A DNA stretch of 64,000 nucleotides, taken from NCBI GenBank assembly GCA_019925095.2, contig CM034389.1, forward strand, positions 22,493,435 to 22,557,434, written 5' to 3'. The translations under genes and the position numbers were made by a program. Of the stretch, positions 1 to 13,257 are shown one piece after another (position 1 is the stretch's first letter; the number at the start of each line of letters is the position of its first letter). The stretch comes from Dendrolimus kikuchii (taxonomy: Eukaryota > Arthropoda > Insecta > Lepidoptera > Lasiocampidae). The notes under the pieces are model-generated. The model saw only the letters and a list, made by a program, of their open reading frames with translations, was not told the origin of the DNA and searched no databases.

Positions 1-105
1 CTAGGAAGCTAGGTGAAGGGTCAAATAGAGAAGGCAGCACTCTTGGACAGAGCACGAATTATGAGGAGGTTCCTATCTCTGGAGACCTAACCTCTGATAG
101 TTTGA
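1..105 (+). pseudogene. LINE reverse-transcriptase C-terminal scrap
   Basis: The first 105 bases read, in the frame beginning at base 1, as a short peptide containing AALLDRARIMRRFLSLE and then a TAA, with one internal TAG near base 10. This resembles the extreme C-terminus of insect non-LTR retrotransposon proteins (an Ala-Leu-Leu run followed by an Arg-rich helix). A composition change to AT-rich DNA follows at about base 130, as expected for a short 3' UTR. The piece is cut by the window edge, so the parent family cannot be named. The call rests on resemblance only. Confidence 0.35.
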
Positions 106-130
106 ACCTCAGGCCACGCTGCCGGCGGAC

Positions 131-1561
131 TACAAGATTTTTTTGAACATTTTATTGCATGTTTTTTTGTAAAAGAATATTGTATACATGTATTTTTTTA
201 TAAAAAAATGTTTTTGGTGCCAACTGTTTAAAAAAATAATTAATTTCTTTGTCAAACAACAATTAGACGTATTTAGCATTTTTTTTATTACAATAAAAAA
301 ATGTAATGCCAAACATGTAAAAATATGCATTTAACATTCAGCATTTCAACTCTTCATAACCGATTAAGTTCACAGTTATAATATTATATTTTATATTTTA
401 ATAAACATTTAAATGCACTGTATAATGCGGTCGGACAAATATTTTCAAACAGCCAGCAGCTGAAGGCACATATTCTAAGAAATATAATATTGAAAGCATC
501 CTGTGCTTTCTAGGATAGTTCCCGCTGTTTGCTCCTTCGCTTCCGGGGCCGGAAGGAAGACGTTCCTGTGACGTCATGTTTGAACAGCGTTATTGAATCC
601 CTCTCAAAGCAAACGCACAACCTCTTAGTCTAAGAAATTGAGTGTTTACATTTTTATATTGGTTCGCGCCGATGAAAATGTCCGGGGGTTGAAAAGAAAA
701 TATGAAAGATTTTCTTCCGATGTCTCTCGGCTTTGGTACTTGGCCGATTAACTATTATGAAATAATTTTTCATTTCTCATACTCAAAAAGTACGCTTGAA
801 GTTAACGATTTTCCTATCTGTCAAAAAATGTAAAAACTGCGAGCCATGTCCGAACTTTTTATATAGCCACTGTTAAATATGTAATAAAAAAATATCAACT
901 ATTTTGTAACATGATTTTATACTTATAAATTACTTTTTCAATTATTATTTAATTTACATTTTGAACTAAATACTATAAACCCGTGACAAAAAACTCCGGT
1001 TGGTAGAAAACCGGATAATAGAAACTTATTTGACGCATAATACATATCGCACCATTCGTAGAAAAAGGACGCAAGTGAAAAACATGAACTTTACAGGAAC
1101 GTAAAAAAACTGTTTTGTGGAGAAATGCTAAATCATAGATAAATGTGTTTTAGGAGACTTCATAGACAAAATTAATCTGCAGATACGTGTCTATTTGATT
1201 TAAAATAATATTAAGTAGCTTTCGAGATAATTTAAAATTAATGCGTTACGTATTTAATCCCCGTCATGGTATTATGACTTTTAAGAATAAGTAAAGTAAC
1301 CACTTTGTTGCTACAGTGTTCACACGGATCACAGCATCGTAATTTTACTCAAGTATTTCTTGCTGACCAGATTTACTTAAGGAATACATGTGTATAAAAA
1401 AATATGCTACTGTTCCAGAACAATCAAAATAGAAATATTTATAGTAAATAAAATTATGTTTTTAATAAAAGTTAAATAACAAAAAAAATATGTATGTATC
1501 ATCTACAACTTACTTATTCTACTCCGACAGAGCATGTTAAAATATATTTATTTCATTGTAA
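131..1561. other. AT-rich unannotated stretch with a promoter-like patch
   Basis: No credible reading frame. The one distinctive part is about 500-700, which is less AT-rich. It carries a palindromic CTTCCGGGGCCGGAAG (ETS-like on both strands), a full CRE octamer TGACGTCA at 569-576 and TTCGCGCC at 663-670 (E2F-like). These could be regulatory sites, but no transcribed gene is visible next to them. Confidence 0.4.
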
Positions 1562-1574
1562 ATTTTTGGTTATT

Positions 1575-1847
1575 ACATACATACATACATAACTTCACGC
1601 CAGTTCCCTTGCGGGGTAGGCACGAACAACAGAGCGCCATTTAGGCTTATTCTTACACACCTCACTTGCTTCTTTGACATTCATAACTCTTGTCATGCAC
1701 GCTCGTCTGTTCTTAAGGCTCAATTTGATCATGGAAAGTGTGTCGTGGCCTTCCACGACTTCTGCATCCATCCACTTTTGCATTGTATATCTGTTTATTC
1801 ATTCTTTCATCATGCATTCTTTCTACATGTCCGAACCACCGGGGAGC
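1575..1847 (-). mobile_element. 5'-truncated LINE, (TATG)n-tail family, 3' fragment
   Basis: Minus-strand copy of the 3' end of the LINE described at 10465-12897. It encodes the terminal ...[11 protein letters not shown] and ends in a TATG tandem tail (seen here as tacatacatacata at 1575-1590). A perfect 13-bp duplication, atttttggttatt, lies at 1562-1574 and 1848-1860, so the insertion limits are exact. Compared with the other copies about 28 bp is missing at about 1725, where the others read through a ctgacatcacc segment. That deletion breaks the frame between the GRPRHTFHDQID region and LKNRRACMTR. Confidence 0.9.
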
Positions 1848-2001
1848 ATTTTTGGTTATTGTTTGATGTTATTATGTTTAAGGTACCTACTAATAAAGTT
1901 CACATTGTTTATAATTAATAAACAATAATAATTGCCATGGCAACGCATGCAGCTAGTACGTTATAAAGAAAAAATGAATCACTTTAATTAATGATTATTG
2001 T

Positions 2002-4330
2002 TTAATCATTCTCACTATCAGAGCTTTGTTTATCCACAGAAATTGGTTCAGGACGTAATCTTTTATAAAAACTTTGATATTGTTGTATGTTATTGGCGTT
2101 ACAAAGACTTATCAAGTCTTTATACAAGTTTCTAGAAATTGGCAACGGACGATATATAATCGCGTTAGTGTCGATAATACTTGGTTAGTTTCACTCTGTG
2201 GCGTTTTCTTCGGCCTTCCCTTTCTGTAATTTGCATTTGTATTAACCATTTTAGGTTCCTCTTCATCAAACTCATATTTAAAATTAATAATTTCAGGGTT
2301 TTGGGGATCAATAAATAATTCTTTTATTTTTCACCATGAAATTTTATTATTGCCAGCGATATCTTTATCCCAGTTTTTAGCAAGTTCCACTAATCTTTTA
2401 AAGTTAAAGAAATCCTCCTGTGTCATTTCCTTGACAATATAGTTCTTTCCATTTACTTTCGCGTTACGAACGATGGAGCACTTCGTCTGGTACATAAACA
2501 ACTTGTTTTTTTTGTTTATCTCTATACATGAATGCATCGAGTCCCCTTCGTTCTGGGTATGGCCTTTTTGTAAAAATCGGTGAACAATTTTTACTTGCAA
2601 CATCTTAGATGCAAATGCATATAGTGCAAAGACAAAAGGGTTTCGGTTTTTACCTGAACATTTATTCGAATAGAACGATATACCCCTTAATGCTTCATTT
2701 TGTAAAAAAATCCATAGACAACTAGCTATTTCATTGGATCCCCGTTTCGCAATTTGAACATGTCACATATAGCAAAATCCATCTTTAGTAAAAATATTAT
2801 ATACTGTGAAATTGTAAACTGGATATCGTTTATAGTGAAAAACTCCGACCGAGGTACGCTCAAAACTTTTTCTAAATCAAAGCTTGCGACTGTTTTTTCT
2901 TTTGGATTAGATGCTTCTTTTTCTGTTTTTCTTATATTCCGAACTAATTGTTTGTTCTTTAAATGCTTTTCGTATTCATGGTTCAACTGTTTTTTCCTTT
3001 CATCGTCCGCTTGTTCATAAAGACTACATGTAACGCATAAATCTTTTTTTGGATGGAAGAATCCGATGTTGAATTTTCTATTAAAATATGCCAATAGAAC
3101 CTAAGCGTTGCTGACTTGACATTTTGGTAAAGAGGTTGATACTTTGTCGAGTTGAGATACAAACGATATATTTTAGCACGAGTAAGTTTTTCGTCCAAGT
3201 ATTTTCTCTGGGTTTTTTGTCGCAGGTAATGAGATTCTTTCTCGGAAATTGATTTATGTTATTAATAATGCTTTCTATAGTATCATCGTCTACTTTTTTA
3301 GGCCGGTTAGAATGACATCCTTGTAAATCTTTCACTGTCGTCATCTCTTGTTTATCAATAGCTGTGTAGACAATCTTGTCATTAATGTCCAAAGTCTGTA
3401 AAAATATCTTTGCAAACAGTCACTACGTTTTCATTATTTCAACTTTTTGGCAATGTATATTCCAAAGTCTACTTAGTCTTTAAAAATCTTAAAATATAAT
3501 CCCACTGACGCTCATGATTTCCCAAACTCCAATAATAATTAAAAACATCAATTCTTTCAAAATTATCTATTTTTTCGTTACACTTCTTCTTACAGCTACA
3601 CGGATCTCCCATAACTTTTCCTCTTCTCTCTTTTCCTGTTGTTCGCGAACGATATGATTTACCTAAATTTTTAAGCATTTTACTTTTCTTCACCTGCCAG
3701 GAACTTTCATCCCGCATTCTTTCTCTACTTTTATTCGTCGCTATTTGTTCTTCGTTATGGGTAAAACTTTCATCGTTTATATATACTGTAAACTGCGATG
3801 CGATGAAATTTATATCGTTCGCATTTTGGATAAGGTTTTCTTTTACACAGACTTCCTCCTCCACTGATTCCAAAACGTTTGCATTATCTGACTGTGTTGC
3901 TATTAATCGAGGTGTGGAGCACTTTTCAAGTATAATTAGTTGTTCGTTTACATGGCAGTTTATAGTTGCCCTCAAAGTTTCTAAAACGGGATCACATTGT
4001 CTAGTTTCGTCATTCAGTACTGCGTTACTTAAATTAATTTGTGGTTCATCATCATTACAGACGAAATTATCCTTTGGAATTCTATTTAGATTCCTTACAT
4101 TCCTTACTAAAACCTCTTTAAATGAGTCAGGCGTAGATATTATTCGTTTATATTCTGCAACTAATGAACTTGGTGTTACCAAGCCACTGACGGTCTCTGT
4201 TAAATTTGCCTTTATATTATTATCAACCGTCTCTGGAATTTTTAAGAGTAAAGGCACTGGATTAGTAGGATTCAAGGTATTAGCTTCTGGTAAAGCATCA
4301 TGTCTTAAGAAATTTAGCTGTTATTTATTT
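2002..4330 (-). pseudogene. Decayed DNA-transposon transposase (DDE-type family, unnamed)
   Basis: Minus-strand remnant read in pieces from about 4330 to a terminal TAA at 2002-2004. In order: an acidic, low-complexity N-terminal part; a Cys cluster GDPCSCKKKCNEKI followed by FNYYWSLGNHERQWDYI (about 3490-3610); GCHSNRPKKVDDDTIESI (about 3280-3340); SHYLRQKTQRKYLDEK (about 3190-3235); FNIGFFHPKKDLCVTC (about 3020-3070); VASFDLEKVLSVP (about 2850-2890); a segment resembling FYS(D/N)xCSGxxxN (about 2640-2670); and KGHTQNEGDSMHS (about 2535-2575). From memory this motif order matches a widespread family of arthropod transposase-like proteins of 600-700 residues. At least seven lesions are visible: frameshifts near 3388, 3240, 3105, 2785 and 2155, and in-frame stops near 3100, 2762 and 2333. 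The exact superfamily is not assigned and no terminal inverted repeats were identified. Clearly non-functional. Confidence 0.7.
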
Positions 4331-5157
4331 ATTTTTTTGTTGGATTTTTGATTTGATTAAAAAAATATACCAGAGTCAGAACTATATGAACTAGAAACAT
4401 ATTCGGAAACTACCGGAGAAAAGATTCTTTTAATTCTTCTTCTTCGCTGTCTTCTATCCTCACCGTATTTTCATTGTTATTTTGCTCAATATATGTATAA
4501 AATTAGGTATTGTCATGTAAAATTTCAAAACCTTCGAAATTTTACATAGAAGAAACGAACTTATAAAATTGCGTATGAATAATTGTAAAACGTCGCGTAC
4601 AACATGCACGTAATTGTGTTTTACTTAAAAAATAAAGATAAAAACTTAAAGGAAGAAATACGTAACTAGACTTGCGCGCTTATCTCTTTAACAAATATCG
4701 TGATAAAAGTGTGTAAGTTAGTTTATGCTCGTATATTTCAATAATATGACGTATAAGTAATAATAAGCTTTTATTGATAGGGAAAATGTCATAAATGACC
4801 TAGTATAAACAAAACTTACGTAATTTATACAGTGAATATTTGTAAAAAAGTAGATTTTCAATCAGTAAAATTACCATATCGCTAAATTTGCGATATCTCC
4901 GTCATTTATTGGGATATTTTTTTCAAACTTGTTGAGCATATGTGTCATAATGTCCTTTATAGAATAGTGAAATAAAAAAAAATTGAAGTAATTGCACTTG
5001 CGACTTTCTTCTACCAACGGTGCGATATATGACATATTAAATGAGCTTATCAAATTTGGATATGGATGTAACGCCTGTTTTCATTAATGAAGTATTTGTT
5101 GTTTGTTTAAATAATCAGTTTCCTCATATTCAAAATGAAAAGCAGAGTGTTAACCTC
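4331..5157. other. AT-rich flank of the transposase remnant, with a small hairpin
   Basis: No gene. 4380-4500 may hold the acidic N-terminal part of the transposase (minus strand, DSEEEELK-like) in a shifted frame. A 12-bp perfect inverted repeat, atgtaaaatttc / gaaattttacat, lies at 4515-4526 and 4536-4547 with a 9-bp loop. Confidence 0.4.
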
Positions 5158-5234
5158 GGGTGAAAGACCTATTTAGGCACTCGAACTGTTAGCGTCCTCG
5201 CTACATCCATGCCTAAATAGGTCACTTTCATCCC
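5158..5234. repeat. Imperfect hairpin, about 22-25 bp arms
   Basis: Left arm 5158-5179 (gggtgaaag..acctatttaggca) and right arm 5210-5234 (tgcctaaataggtcactttcatccc) pair over almost their whole length, with a 30-bp loop. Could be a tiny MITE or one end of a larger element. No duplication was recognised around it. Confidence 0.65.
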
Positions 5235-6307
5235 TTGTGTCAAAATGTACTATTATAAAGTATTATAAGTTTTAGAGTCAGCACTTACTTTTGAGTTTGA
5301 TTTTAAATTTGGTCTAGAACAAAAATAATCTAGAACAATTTTTGTTTTGAATGCTTTTCGAATGTATGAAAGGTTTCATAGTGCCTACTATCCCTTTAAG
5401 TTTCATACTTATGTATAGAGTCAGTAAATAGATGTTTGTAAAAAATAGCTGTTATATATACAAAAAGACGGATACGACTGCTATACTGACACTTGACACG
5501 ACGAAACCCTAAAGATTAGAACCTTATAAATCCGCCCAAAGTCTGTGTTGCTATGAAATTAATCAACAGAGTTCCTGTCCACTAATAGATTAAATTTCAA
5601 CAGAAATTGAAAAATCTTATGATCACTCTGTATTTTTTTATTGAAGAAACGTCAAATTACATTATTACCCATATTTTTTTTTTATTAATAACTTCAATGT
5701 CTACTGTTTGATACAATAATAGCTGTGCACAGATAATATTATATGTACATTGTGTTGTTGTCATATTATGTTATATGTATACTTAGGGACGTAGTTATAG
5801 TTGTTGTGGCAGTGGTTGTCGACACTGGCGCGCCCCGAGCTTGCGGTAACTTGCTTTCAGCACACATCATTCCGTTAATGTAAGATTAATAGACACATAT
5901 TTATTTCATTTGTTTGTGAAATATACAATAATTATTATTCTTAAACACAAAATTAATACATATATCAATCAAGTTTCCACTAAAAAAAACGATATTCTAT
6001 ATAAAAATATTATATTTATTACAAGGTTTAGAAGGTTAGTACACTAAAAATCTTGTAGAATTTTAATTTCGAAAAAGGATGGGAAAATATAACATTAGTC
6101 TATCGATTACAATATAGACAAGCTACCAATTTTTTGCTAAATTTACTCAAGATAAGTATAATAATGACCGTATCCTAGATCTTACTATTCATTCATTTGC
6201 CTTACCGTCGGTAAAAATTTTACATTACCTACTTTTTTTAACTAAAATAAGATAAAAGTTTAGTAAGATATGAGGACCGGCCATGAACTGGTAATTCCGA
6301 TTTGTTT
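5235..6307. other. AT-rich stretch without recognisable genes
   Basis: Only short chance frames. A brief GC-richer patch at about 5800-5870 contains an AscI-type ggcgcgcc sequence, but nothing interpretable. Confidence 0.5.
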
Positions 6308-6612
6308 ATCCGTGCAGGAACGAAGAAGGAATATAACTTCCTGCGGCCGAGCGGCCAGTCTGTGTAAAAGGCGGCAAAAAAACCCACAACCAGCAGGTAG
6401 GGTATTTGCCCACCTGAATGGCTAATACTAATCCTGGTTTAGAGTTAGCCATAACAACCGAGTTGTGTTCCGGCATTATCCGCCAGGTTCCAGTCTTCGT
6501 TTAGTCGTCTTCGTAGCAACTTTGGTGTTACAAATGTCCATAGGCGATGCTAATTGCTTTCCATCAGGTGGGCCGTCTGTCTGTCTACTAAAGTCATGCA
6601 AGTAAAAAAAAT
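6308..6612 (+). repeat. SINE-A copy (A-tailed, about 310 bp), diverged
   Basis: Starts ttatccgtgcaggaacg, carries the family landmarks tcctgcggcc, aacccaca, ggtagggtatttgccc, gttgtgttccggcatta, tgttacaaatgtccatagg and gtgggccgtctgtctgtct, and ends in an A-rich tail. The same order recurs at 13441, 16661 and, on the other strand, 18269. No protein is encoded. The A tail suggests mobilisation by LINE machinery. It could equally be the 3' UTR of an unseen LINE. Confidence 0.8.
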
Positions 6613-7157
6613 AAAAACCATTCTCGTCAGCACTTGATATTTTATTACGAATGTTCTTTTTCTTTTTTTAATGATTTGTACGTTTTGTCTATCAAATTAG
6701 TATCAAGCATACAATTAATATTCAAGTTTTAGAACAGTCTATAGGCATTGGACAAAAGCCGGACGGACCAATATAACATTACAAAATAAAAACCACTTTG
6801 TATAAAGATACAAGGAAATTAGGTCTAATGCATCAACATTACCGCAATAGTTGCCTGTAGTAATAAGTTTACTCAGTACACCGTTCCTCCATTCCTTTCA
6901 TCGGGAACTAGCTAAGAGTGTTTTTCGGTCTCTCGCGCTCTCAAATTTGTTTATACTAACTAGTTTTGAATGGCTTTATAGGCTTTATGCTTAGGTACAT
7001 GGGGAAACTTCTAGAAACTCTGATAACAAAGACGAGACTAGGGCTGGTTGCTAAACAAATCGAGTTTTGCAGGTAAATTCTCATGATTTATAAGAAAAGA
7101 GTGTATTTTTAATGCTTTTACAGCGTCTTCTACTTTCTCTATGTTTTTGAGACTTTT
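6613..7157. other. No feature seen
   Basis: AT-rich sequence with no coding frame or repeat that I can tie to another place in the window. Confidence 0.5.
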
Positions 7158-7545
7158 TTAATTTATTTTTATTGCACGAGTTCAGCAGACACACCGACGA
7201 CCTACCTGATGGATAGCGGTTACGATCGCCTATGAACATTTGTAACATCAAAGGTGCTGCCGCTCTCGAAAGGGAGATTGAAACCAGTCCACTAATGCCA
7301 GAACACAACTCAAGGCTGTTATGGCGGCATACTCTAGACCAGGGGTGGTAGCCATCCAGATGATCAAATACCCTACCACTTGGCTAAGAATTGTTTTGTC
7401 GCCTCTTACGACAGGCCACTTTTATTTTATTGCCTGAATCAGGAATACAGGCAGTCGGTCCATCTGTTGGAAAGTGCCTACCGTCGCCTATGGACGTTTG
7501 TAACACCAGGGGTGTCGCCAACGCATTGCCGACCTCTAATTAACC
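7158..7545 (-). repeat. Two adjoining SINE-A pieces
   Basis: 7158-7419 is a minus-strand SINE-A ending at the tcgcctcttacgacaggcc landmark. It is followed directly by a second, 3'-only piece (about 7420-7545) that starts again at the T-rich tail (cttttattttattgcctga...) and repeats gtcggtccatctg..ggaaagtg and ctatggacgtttgtaacacc. The head-to-tail arrangement suggests insertion of one copy in or beside another. Confidence 0.7.
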
Positions 7546-8094
7546 CTAATATATGTTTATGAAATACATTTTATGATGACGTCTGCAAACTTCGTCAACT
7601 TTATGAATAAGAAATTAATACTAAGAGTATATTATAATTAATTCCATCTATAGCATTTTTAGTTACATTACATACACGTAATTATCGCAACACAAACACT
7701 TTTTCCAAATATATTGCTCATTATAATATTCAAATTCCATTCGCCAATATCGTATCACTAATTTAACAGGCTTAAAATATAAATTACATTCCCAAAATCT
7801 AATTAAAATTATAATAAGGTAAACAAAATTAATATTCAATCACCACTGATACCCATGAAAATTGACATAATAATGGGAGAATAAATTCAATTTATTACTG
7901 ATGGAAACTTTTGTTTTGTAAACTGCGTTGCAGCACGTTTTGAACATAATTTGATTCTGTTTAATCAAACAATCATTACATAAATCATAAATCAACACCA
8001 ATGTAAACAATAACACGTTTAATAAATTAAATAAATTCACAGTAATGAATTCATGCGTAAGTAAGTGATTTTGTTTGTGTGAATATGGAAGTGT
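7546..8094. other. No feature seen
   Basis: AT-rich. The frame at 7840-8115 on the minus strand has no recognisable domain and simple composition, so it is treated as chance. Confidence 0.45.
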
Positions 8095-8570
8095 CAGGTC
8101 AAAATTCAAATTCAAAAGTTTTTATTCAATAAGTTCCACTGGAGAACACTTTTTGAAGTTCATACATATAAGCATTGAAATATAATTTATATGATCTAAA
8201 CATTCTTTTCTTTCACCATATCCCAATTACTTGGGGTCGGCACAATATGTCTTTTCCTTCCACACTCTTCTATTCTGACATACCTCTTCTGTCACACCGC
8301 ATATCATCATGTCATCCTTCACACAATCCATCCATCTTTTTTTTGGTCTACCTTTAAATTTGTACCCATCGATCTTGTAGTATAACATTCTTTTTGTCAC
8401 GATTATATGATCTAAGCATATAAGTTAAAATATAAATTTACTTTCTATTCTATGTACGTCGCTGCAACGTGTTATCGCTGTTAAAGGAGAAGAAGCGGCA
8501 AGAAACTCTCGAGCAACACGTCTAGCTAAAAATGCTTTTTCTTATTTATCTATCTCGAGCTCTTTTTGAA
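8095..8570 (-). repeat. Older dispersed repeat split by an RTE insertion
   Basis: 8095-8203 (aattcaaattcaaaagtttttattcaataagt...) and 8403-8570 (...gagaagaagcggcaagaaactc) look like two parts of one repeat whose minus strand ends in a LINE-like 3' region. The split coincides with a 16/17-bp duplication (ttatatgatctaa-cat) at 8187-8203 and 8403-8419. The parent family is not named. Confidence 0.55.
8204..8402 (-). mobile_element. RTE-clade LINE 3' fragment (family RTE-2)
   Basis: On the minus strand it encodes the end of an RTE-type polyprotein, with GRPKKRWMDCVKDDM and then NRRVWKEKTYCADPK, stop, and a short 3' end ttgggatatggtgaaag. That motif order (Arg-Pro-Lys-Lys-Arg-Trp, Asp-Asp-Met, Ala-Asp-Pro) is characteristic of RTE C-termini. 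The 17-bp duplication on both sides (one mismatch) delimits the 5'-truncated insertion. A longer copy lies at 22670-22990. Confidence 0.85.
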
Positions 8571-8824
8571 GTGAAACTTCATTAGAATCGTAATTCGTAA
8601 CTCGATGAACATGATATACACATAAAATTTAACCTTATTTGATTCGAAATAAAACACATTTCTCTTTATCTGTTGTTAGTATTAATTTTTACTTTAAATA
8701 AGACTTAAAAGATTTCAAATAAATATAAGCTCTATTTGTATGTATTAAGGCAGATATTCTTTTATATATAACTTATTTCATCATTATACATCCAATCGAA
8801 TGCCCTTGTGTACTGTCACAGTAT

Positions 8825-9501
8825 TAGGGATGCTTCCGATACGAATATCATACCGATATATCCTCGATATTTAAATTTCTCTATGTATCGGAGTCGTTTA
8901 ATCGCGCATCGGTAACCTAATTACAACTTAGTTTAGGGATGGGCTGTTATATTTCCACCATAAAAGCATCAGAAACAAATGTTTAAACGGATGTAACGTT
9001 ACATAATTTATGTCTATTATTTTATTTTAATAATAATAATAATTTTTATTTCAGGTAACAGACCCAGTGGTTTACAATAAATATGTGAAGATATTAAGAT
9101 AAGATCAAACAAATTTTAAGGGTATTGTCTTTATATAATATTGTAAAATGTACTAATGGCTTATCTGTAACATTAAAGATATTACAAAAAAATATGAACG
9201 ATGAAGAACGAGATACAATTTTTTTATTACTTGGTCTAAATAAAAATGAATCAATGTCAATTTCAATTAGGTACTGACATTTAAAAAATAAAAACTTTAA
9301 TAGCAAAGTTTTTATTCTCCTATAGACTTTTAAGAACCTTTTAATTTGAATATATAAATTTAAAATATCTTAATCATTTTGTTTATAGCTTCTACATATG
9401 ACATAGCTAACCAGATTGGTATCTGTAATAAGATCGGCGATACTTTTTGAGATATCAGTATCGGTATCATATTGACTAAATTCTGTATCGGGCCATCCCT
9501 A
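8825..9501. mobile_element. Non-autonomous hAT-type element, 677 bp
   Basis: Begins TAGGGATG and ends CATCCCTA, with further loose inverted similarity inward (CCGATAC near both ends). It is bounded by a perfect 8-bp duplication, cacagtat, at 8817-8824 and 9502-9509. Eight-base duplications with TAGGG/CAGGG-type termini are the hAT hallmark. The interior is AT-rich. A short plus-strand stretch around 9190-9270 reads MNDEERDTIF-like, but no transposase domain can be recognised, so the element is non-autonomous or internally deleted. Confidence 0.85.
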
Positions 9502-9803
9502 CACAGTATGTCCAATTGTCCACATAGTTTGCAATCCAATTATTTTGGACGCAATCAACACTGATCAACCCGACGCGCGTTGCTACGTTAGTGTTGGCAG
9601 TGTCAAATTCAACGAATAATCGAATACATGGAGTTATTCCTGCCTGTGGTAAACGAATAATTAAACATTAACACCATTACAAACATTTTGAATATAATAG
9701 AATTCGGTTTTGTAAACGGATTTGTATTGATTCAATTTGCATTATGAACTTGCAGGCACGTATATCAATTGTGTATTTCTTAATTGCGAAAACTAAATTT
9801 AAT
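9502..9803. other. No feature seen
   Basis: Unremarkable AT-rich flank between the hAT element and the Helitron end. Confidence 0.4.
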
Positions 9804-10019
9804 TCATATATATATATATATATAAATTACGTGTCACGTTGTTTGTCCGCGATGGACTCCTAAACTACTTGACTGATTTTAATCAAATTTGCACACCGTG
9901 TGCAGTTTGATCCGACTTGAAAGATAGGATAGCTTACATTTGGACCCGGTAGGTGGCGCTGGAATCAGATTCTAAATTTAATTTCTTCAGGGCAGAACAA
10001 CGTCTGCCGGGATAGCTAG
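9804..10019 (+). mobile_element. Short Helitron-like element (family Hel-1)
   Basis: 5' TC at 9804-9805 leads into a TA run, then acgtgtcacgttgtttgtcc and ...ccggtaggtggcgctgg. The 3' end has a hairpin (ggcag..aacaac..gtctgcc) about a dozen bases before CTAG at 10016-10019, followed by T. The same 3' architecture and the ggtggcgctgg box recur in the Helitron at 57659-58262. No Rep/helicase coding capacity, so non-autonomous. Confidence 0.7.
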
Positions 10020-10020
10020 T

Positions 10021-10044
10021 GTATATATATATATATATATATAT

Positions 10045-10134
<90 letters not shown>
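10021..10134. repeat. (TA)n microsatellite
   Basis: More than 50 almost uninterrupted TA units. The apparent reading frames of alternating Tyr/Ile across it are artefacts of the repeat. Confidence 0.98.
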
Positions 10135-10137
<3 letters not shown>

Positions 10138-10244
10138 GTCAAAGAAGCAAGTGAGGTGTGTAAGAATAAGCCTAAATGGCGCTCTGTTGTTCATGCCTAC
10201 CCCGCAAGGGAACTGGCGTGAAGTTATGTATGTATGTATGTATA
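10135..10244 (+). mobile_element. 3'-terminal scrap of the (TATG)n LINE
   Basis: Encodes only the last residues of the LINE protein ([10 protein letters not shown] through the PARE-LA end, with small differences) and ends in tatgtatgtatgtata. It is joined at its left to the (TA)n array, so its TSD cannot be defined. Confidence 0.85.
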
Positions 10245-10245
10245 C

Positions 10246-10307
10246 AAAATGTTCGTTCAGTCATACATACAAACATAAATCTAGACCTGTGTAATAATTA
10301 TTTATTT

Positions 10308-10313
<6 letters not shown>
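10246..10313. repeat. Left arm of a foldback element
   Basis: From aaaatgttcgttcagtc to the attatttatttagata block the sequence is the exact reverse complement of 12970-13037. Together the arms enclose the TA arrays and the LINE at 10455-12912. Identity over at least 65 bp is apparent by eye. Confidence 0.9.
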
Positions 10314-12912
<2,599 letters not shown>

Positions 12913-12949
<37 letters not shown>

Positions 12950-12972
12950 TTAGATATGTATATATATATATA
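12913..12972. repeat. (TA)n array with a palindromic centre
   Basis: TA runs on both sides of tatttatttagatatg (12944-12959). That block pairs with tatctaaataaata starting at 12971, so it looks like the original centre of the foldback element. Confidence 0.8.
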
Positions 12973-13037
12973 TCTAAATAAATAATTATTACACAGGTCT
13001 AGATTTATGTTTGTATGTATGACTGAACGAACATTTT
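12970..13037. repeat. Right arm of the foldback element
   Basis: Exact reverse complement of 10246-10313 (tctaaataaataattatt ... gactgaacgaacatttt). See the left arm. Confidence 0.9.
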
Positions 13038-13257
13038 TCTTATCTTATATAGCTCGTTTATTGAGAAAGGTTTGTGGACTCTATAACAATAGTGGTTTCC
13101 CCTGATTTTTATTTCCTTATCAAATTCATTGTCCATACACGATTATTTTGAAGATTTTTAGTGTTATATTTGTAGATACAGAAATTCTAAATATCATTCA
13201 TTTCCAAAGTCATAAAGAAAGGGCAAACAAATAGCCAAACAGTCAAATTCACATTAT

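Noticed and set aside
3803..4351. Plus-strand 182-codon frame
   Set aside because: Antisense to the transposase remnant; no domain, Ser/Phe-rich shadow composition.
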